Origin: Thermoanaerobaculia bacterium
GTDB taxonomy: Bacteria > Acidobacteriota > Thermoanaerobaculia > UBA5066
Length of the DNA: 64,000 bases
Direction of reading: 5' to 3'
NCBI GenBank assembly: GCA_022071945.1
Contig: JAJVIN010000046.1
Coordinates: 144,884-208,883, forward strand
Both the position numbers and the translations under genes were made by a program. Positions 60,290-64,000 of the stretch are shown in pieces (within the stretch, counting starts at the first letter, position 1; each line of letters opens with the position of its first letter). Below the pieces are notes generated by a model. It did no database searches. It was not told the DNA's origin and saw only the letters and a list, made by a program, of their open reading frames with translations.

Positions 60290-62287
60290 ATGTCGGAACT
60301 CCGAATGACCTTCGAGGCGTTCCTCGCCGCCCCCACCCTGGTGGACCGAATCGACGCCTTCGCCGAACTCGTGAGCGTCTCGCGGCGGGAAAGGTCGAAG
60401 CAGGAAACAGGCTCGTCCCTGGCCCTGCTGCTCGACACGGTCGAGACGACTCCCGAGATGAGGGAGCCCTTCGCCGCCGCTTGGGGCCAGCTTCTGGGCG
60501 ACACATGGGCCACGGGACTCTTCGGGGATTCCGGCATCCCGAGCGAGCGAGGCTTCCTCGCCGAGCTCGGCGACCGGCTTTCGGAGCGGCTCGTTCCCAC
60601 GCCTCGCGACGACAGGGATCTCTCTCACCTGATGAAGCGGCTCTTCAAGGAAGAGAGCCACGTTCGCTGGTTGAAGGACCTGGGACCCTCCGATGTGGAC
60701 CGGCTCGTCCGCTTCACGGTCGCGGCCTGTCCCCCAGCGGCCCTGAAATCGCTGGACCAGTCCTTCGCCGACGGTTTTCGCCTCCTTCTCGCCCGCATCC
60801 AGGCGCAGGGCCTGTCGCGAAAGCTCAGGCCCCGCAGCACGTCCGGCCTCGTTTCGGAGTCGCCCTTCTTCAAGATCGCCCGATCCGGGGGGGCCTTCTT
60901 GGAGGCGTGCCAGACGAGGCAAGGTCTCGCCGCGGCCTACCAGGCCTTCCGGCAGGACTCGGCGGACTGCCGCAAGGAGCTCCGCGTCATCGCGCGGCAC
61001 CTTGAGGACGCCGGAGTCTCCGTCGACATCGTCTTCGGGCTCGAGGTGATCGAAAGATGCCTGACCCGCACGGCCCTCATGGCGGAGTTTCTCGCCAACC
61101 CCGATCCGGCGGAGCGTTCACGGGCCCTGCACCGCCTCCTCGTCAAGCTGGCCGAGTCGGCGCACCGCGACCGGAGCATCCGGCACCTGGTCGGGTGGAA
61201 CCTCCAGCTTCTCGACCGGAAGATCGTCGACCGCTCGGGTCAGACGGGCGAGCACTACGTGGCGGCCAGCCGCAAGGAATACCGCCACATCTGGCTCGCG
61301 GCCGCCGGAGGCGGAGCCGTCACAGTCTTCACCGCCGCCGGCAAGGTGAAGGTTCACGAGTGGCACCTCGCCGCCTTCCCGGAGAGCTTCCTCTACGGCC
61401 TCAACTACGCCATCAGCTTCCTTCTGCTGCAGGCGTTCGGGCTGATCCTCGCCACCAAGCAGCCGGCCATGACGGGGGCGACCCTCGCCACGATCGTCCG
61501 CGACACTCAGGGCGACGACCGGGAAGAGCGGATCGCGGCGTTCTTCACGAGGCTGACGAGCTCCCAGTTCGCCGCAGCGGTTGCCAATGTCCTCTCCGTC
61601 GGAATCGGCAGCTCGCTCTTCGTTCTCCTTTTCAGTGCTCTCCTGGGGCGTCCGTACGTGGACGAGAAGATCGCCCGCGAGACCTTCGAGACGCTCAGCC
61701 CCGTCAACAGTGGAACCGTGTTCTTCGCCGCCCTGACGGGGGTCTTGCTCTGGCTCGGGAGTCTGGCCGGCGGCTGGTTCGAGAACTGGGCGACGTATCA
61801 CAGGCTTCCGGAGGGTCTCGCGCAGCACCCGATCGGCCGCCGGATCGGACGTGAGCGGATGGAGCGATTCGCGGCCGCCTTCTCTCGGAATGCCTCTGGC
61901 TGGGCCACGAACATCGCCCTCGGCTTCCTCCTCGGATTCGCTCCCGCCGTCGGGAGGTTCTTCGGCATCCCGTTCGACGTCCGCCACGTCACGCTCTCGA
62001 CCGGGATGCTCGCGCTGGCCGCCGCGAGCCTCGGTGAGAACTGGTTCAGCGGAGGCAGCTTCCTCCTCGGCCTCTCGGGCATCGCCGTGATGTTCGTCCT
62101 CAATCTCTCGGTGGCGTTCTCGCTGGCGCTTCTCAACGCGGCCCATGCCTACGACATGACCGGTCCCGAGCTCAGAGGCGTGCTAAAAGAGGTCCTCGTC
62201 CGCGTCCTGAAGCGCCCGCGGGAGCTCTTTGGACCTCCACCCAATGGCGGCGCGTCTTCCGGGACGGCACGACAGGCGGAACACTGA
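60290..62287 (+). CDS. 'Site-specific recombinase' Gcr-family membrane protein (SpecificRecomb)
   Basis: 665 residues, the length of the Gcr/SpecificRecomb family. The family name is historical; the protein is integral to the membrane. The soluble N-terminal half is helical (RNRERSKQETG-type segments, ESHVRWLKDLGPSDVDRLVRF), followed by at least six hydrophobic helices (YGLNYAISFLLLQAFGLILATK, FAAAVANVLSVGIGSSLFVLLFSALLG, GTVFFAALTGVLLWLGSLAGGWFENWATYHRLP, TNIALGFLLGFAPAVGRFFGIPFDVRHVTLS, GGSFLLGLSGIAVMFVLNLSVAFSLALL). FDVRHVTLSTG is a typical conserved block. The TAGAAT box decides the start. The true role is unknown. Confidence 0.88.
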   Translation: MSELRMTFEAFLAAPTLVDRIDAFAELVSVSRRERSKQETGSSLALLLDTVETTPEMREPFAAAWGQLLGDTWATGLFGDSGIPSERGFLAELGDRLSERLVPTPRDDRDLSHLMKRLFKEESHVRWLKDLGPSDVDRLVRFTVAACPPAALKSLDQSFADGFRLLLARIQAQGLSRKLRPRSTSGLVSESPFFKIARSGGAFLEACQTRQGLAAAYQAFRQDSADCRKELRVIARHLEDAGVSVDIVFGLEVIERCLTRTALMAEFLANPDPAERSRALHRLLVKLAESAHRDRSIRHLVGWNLQLLDRKIVDRSGQTGEHYVAASRKEYRHIWLAAAGGGAVTVFTAAGKVKVHEWHLAAFPESFLYGLNYAISFLLLQAFGLILATKQPAMTGATLATIVRDTQGDDREERIAAFFTRLTSSQFAAAVANVLSVGIGSSLFVLLFSALLGRPYVDEKIARETFETLSPVNSGTVFFAALTGVLLWLGSLAGGWFENWATYHRLPEGLAQHPIGRRIGRERMERFAAAFSRNASGWATNIALGFLLGFAPAVGRFFGIPFDVRHVTLSTGMLALAAASLGENWFSGGSFLLGLSGIAVMFVLNLSVAFSLALLNAAHAYDMTGPELRGVLKEVLVRVLKRPRELFGPPPNGGASSGTARQAEH

Positions 62288-62310
62288 GACCGCTTCGAGG
62301 AGGAAAGAGC

Positions 62311-63849
62311 GTGAGAAGCTGCGCGCCCGCAACGTCACTGACGCCGGACAGAAGAACAAAGCGGACTCACGCAATGCTGCCTTGGCGGCTCGCTCTCCTG
62401 GTGCTTCTGGTTCTCGTGACGGGCCATGGCGAGGCCGCCGCGGCCTCCTCGCCGCAGGCGGCCGCCGCCTTTCCGCCGCCCCTTTCGAGCTACCAGGCAG
62501 GAGAACAGGGGCTCTCGCTTCTGGAGGTGCTCCGGCATCGCGTGTCCGTGGAGCCTCTCAACGCGATCGCGACCGCGATCTTCTTCCTCGCCATCCTCCA
62601 CTCCTTCTTCGCCCCGCGTTTCCTGGCGGCCTCGCACCACCTGCGGGACAAGATCATCCGGGAACGGGGGGGAGACGGACACAGTTTCTGGGTCGAGGTC
62701 CTTCACTTCTTCGGAGAGATCGAGGCCGTCTTCGGGATCTGGGTCGTGCCGCTCCTCCTCATGATCGAGGCCATGAAGGGGCCGCGCTCAGCGGAGAGAT
62801 TCGTCGGGAACGTGAACTACACGGAGGCGATCTTCGTCGTTGTGATCATGTCCGTCGCCGCCACCCGCCCCGTTCTGTGGGCGGCGGAAGCCGTCCTGGG
62901 AGGCCTTGCGAGGCTGGCCGGGGGATCGCCGATGGCGTGGTGGCTTTCGATCTTGGTGGTGGGCCCCTGCCTCGGATCGTTCATCACCGAGCCCGCGGCC
63001 ATGGTGATCTGCGCCCTCCTCCTCGGCCGAAGGGTGTTCGACCTCTCCCCCAGCACCAGGCTCCGGTATGCCACGCTCGGACTTCTCTTCGTCAATATCT
63101 CGGTCGGCGGGACGCTCACGCATTTCGCGGCCCCGCCAGTCCTGATGGTCGCGGGGAAGTTCGACTGGGACTTCATGTTCATGCTCCAGAACTTCGGCTG
63201 GAAGGCCGTCGTTGGCATCGTCCTTTCGACCACGATGTACGCCGCCCTTTTTCGCAAGGACCTCCTCGAGCTGAAGCTCAAGGCAGTGGAGCCGTTGACG
63301 CAGGAACCTCGCGAGCGGGTGCCCGCGGGGATCGCTGTGGTCCACTTCGCCGTGCTCGGCCTCGTCGTCACTTTCGCGCACACCCCGGCGGCCATCATCG
63401 GTCTTTTCCTCTTCTTCCTGGCTTTCCACCAGGCGACGGCCCCCCATCAGGACCCGGTGGACCTGCGGCCCCCGCTCCTCGTCGGCTTCTTCCTGGCGGG
63501 GCTCGTCATTCACGGGGCCCTTCAGCAGTGGTGGATCGAGCCGATCCTCGGACGTCTGAGCGCGCTGGCGATGATGGAGGGCGCCATCATCCTGACGGCG
63601 TTCAACGACAACGCGGCAATCACGTACCTGGCTTCTCTCGTGCCTGGGCTCTCGGACGAGGCGAAATACGCTGTTGTGGCCGGCGCCGTGACAGGCGGAG
63701 GGCTGACCGTCATCGCCAACGCTCCGAATCCGGCGGGACAGTCCGCCCTGGCCCGCTACTTTCCCGACGGAGTCGCGCCGGGTGGCCTCTTCCTTGGAGC
63801 CCTCCTGCCGACCGCGATCCTGGCGGCCGCCTTTCTCCTCCTGCCCTGA
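62311..63849 (+). CDS. Putative Na+/H+ antiporter (Na_H_antiport_3 type)
   Basis: 512 residues from GTG 62311, chosen because AGGAGG lies 7 nt upstream; the internal ATG 62374 has no such site. N-terminal signal-like helix (WRLALLVLLVLVTGHGEAAAA). It has multiple membrane helices: PLNAIATAIFFLAILHSFFAPRFL, IEAVFGIWVVPLLLMIEAMKG, AIFVVVIMSVAATRPVLWAAEAVL, WWLSILVVGPCLGSFITEPAAMVICALLLGRRVF, and a C-terminal AIILTAFNDNAAITYLASLVPG with an Asn-Asp-Asn pair typical of ion-coupled transporters. Follows the Gcr-type gene by 23 nt and is likely co-transcribed. Ion specificity is by family only. Confidence 0.85.
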   Translation: MRSCAPATSLTPDRRTKRTHAMLPWRLALLVLLVLVTGHGEAAAASSPQAAAAFPPPLSSYQAGEQGLSLLEVLRHRVSVEPLNAIATAIFFLAILHSFFAPRFLAASHHLRDKIIRERGGDGHSFWVEVLHFFGEIEAVFGIWVVPLLLMIEAMKGPRSAERFVGNVNYTEAIFVVVIMSVAATRPVLWAAEAVLGGLARLAGGSPMAWWLSILVVGPCLGSFITEPAAMVICALLLGRRVFDLSPSTRLRYATLGLLFVNISVGGTLTHFAAPPVLMVAGKFDWDFMFMLQNFGWKAVVGIVLSTTMYAALFRKDLLELKLKAVEPLTQEPRERVPAGIAVVHFAVLGLVVTFAHTPAAIIGLFLFFLAFHQATAPHQDPVDLRPPLLVGFFLAGLVIHGALQQWWIEPILGRLSALAMMEGAIILTAFNDNAAITYLASLVPGLSDEAKYAVVAGAVTGGGLTVIANAPNPAGQSALARYFPDGVAPGGLFLGALLPTAILAAAFLLLP

Positions 63850-63920
63850 CGATCGAGATCCGGCAGGAAGTCGTCTAGGTCCCTTGTCCTGAAAAGTATT
63901 GTGCGGACTGGTCAAGTTTG

Positions 63921-64000
63921 TCAGGCGGCCAGGCGGAGGGTGCCGACGGCACGATCGATTTGTGCTTCGAACTGGAGAAGCGCGGCGCTCATGGCGGTGG
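63921..64000 (-). CDS. C-terminal fragment of an ORF, cut by the window edge
   Basis: Minus-strand frame open to the right edge and ending at TGA (63923-63921); the last codons read AMSAALLQFEAQIDRAVGTLRLAA. Too short to identify. The 70 nt after its stop (ccttgtcctgaaaagtattg region) are AT-richer than the surroundings and resemble the end of an insertion sequence, but no inverted repeat partner can be seen. A transposase C terminus is one possibility. Confidence 0.35.
   Translation of the reverse strand, partial: TAMSAALLQFEAQIDRAVGTLRLAA

Overview
This is a high-GC, gene-dense chromosomal window from a free-living bacterium. The gene set points to Acidobacteriota, possibly the Thermoanaerobaculia branch. 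It includes Ser/Thr kinases fused to beta-propellers or TPRs, a two-component sensor with ligand-binding propeller repeats, DUF4388-FHA and DUF1573 proteins, a B12-dependent ribonucleotide reductase and a cysteine desulfurase-SelD fusion. Meso-DAP genes (dapF, mpl) indicate a diderm-type wall. Lineage is inferred from family content only; no rRNA or tRNA was seen.

Layout. 1-4.8 kb: an acyltransferase cut by the window edge, a secreted isoamylase, a gene-free patch with a REP-like hairpin pair, and a YjdF-like membrane protein. 4.8-12.8 kb: a 2653-residue secreted protein with DUF11 and SdrD_B repeats and a C25 (gingipain-type) protease domain. 12.9-15.6 kb: a compact, apparently unrecognised RiPP-type cluster of radical SAM/SPASM enzyme, a 56-codon precursor candidate, an HPr-kinase-like protein and a PqqD-like RRE protein. 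The kinase gene is interrupted by an in-frame TAG. 15.9-29.7 kb: photolyase-Fur pair, TPR kinase, NrdJ, Fe-S proteins (ErpA, SufT), MFS transporter and thioesterase. 29.7-40.8 kb: large sensor kinase, NifS-SelD fusion, phytase-like/nuclease fusion and propeller Ser/Thr kinase. 41-44.3 kb: two uncharacterised proteins sharing a Gly-Cys-Ser...His motif. 44.4-49.1 kb: a tightly overlapped hslV-hslU-lipoprotein-dapF-FAH operon. 49.2-56.6 kb: mpl, two DUF1573 paralogues flanking a gene with sixteen 21-bp repeats, and exported proteins. 56.7-64 kb: YheT-like hydrolase (probable ATT start), STAS protein, AmrS, CBS-HEPN-like protein, Gcr-type membrane protein, Na+/H+ antiporter family protein and an edge fragment.

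Two regulatory themes recur. Many operon junctions are ATGA/GTGA 4-nt overlaps. Many first genes have a TAnnnT (-10) box only 6-12 nt before the start codon and no Shine-Dalgarno, which predicts leaderless transcripts. A dispersed palindromic 18-bp tandem repeat occurs at three loci, two of them in frame inside genes. The strongest candidate for an undescribed system is the 13.2-15.6 kb RiPP cluster.
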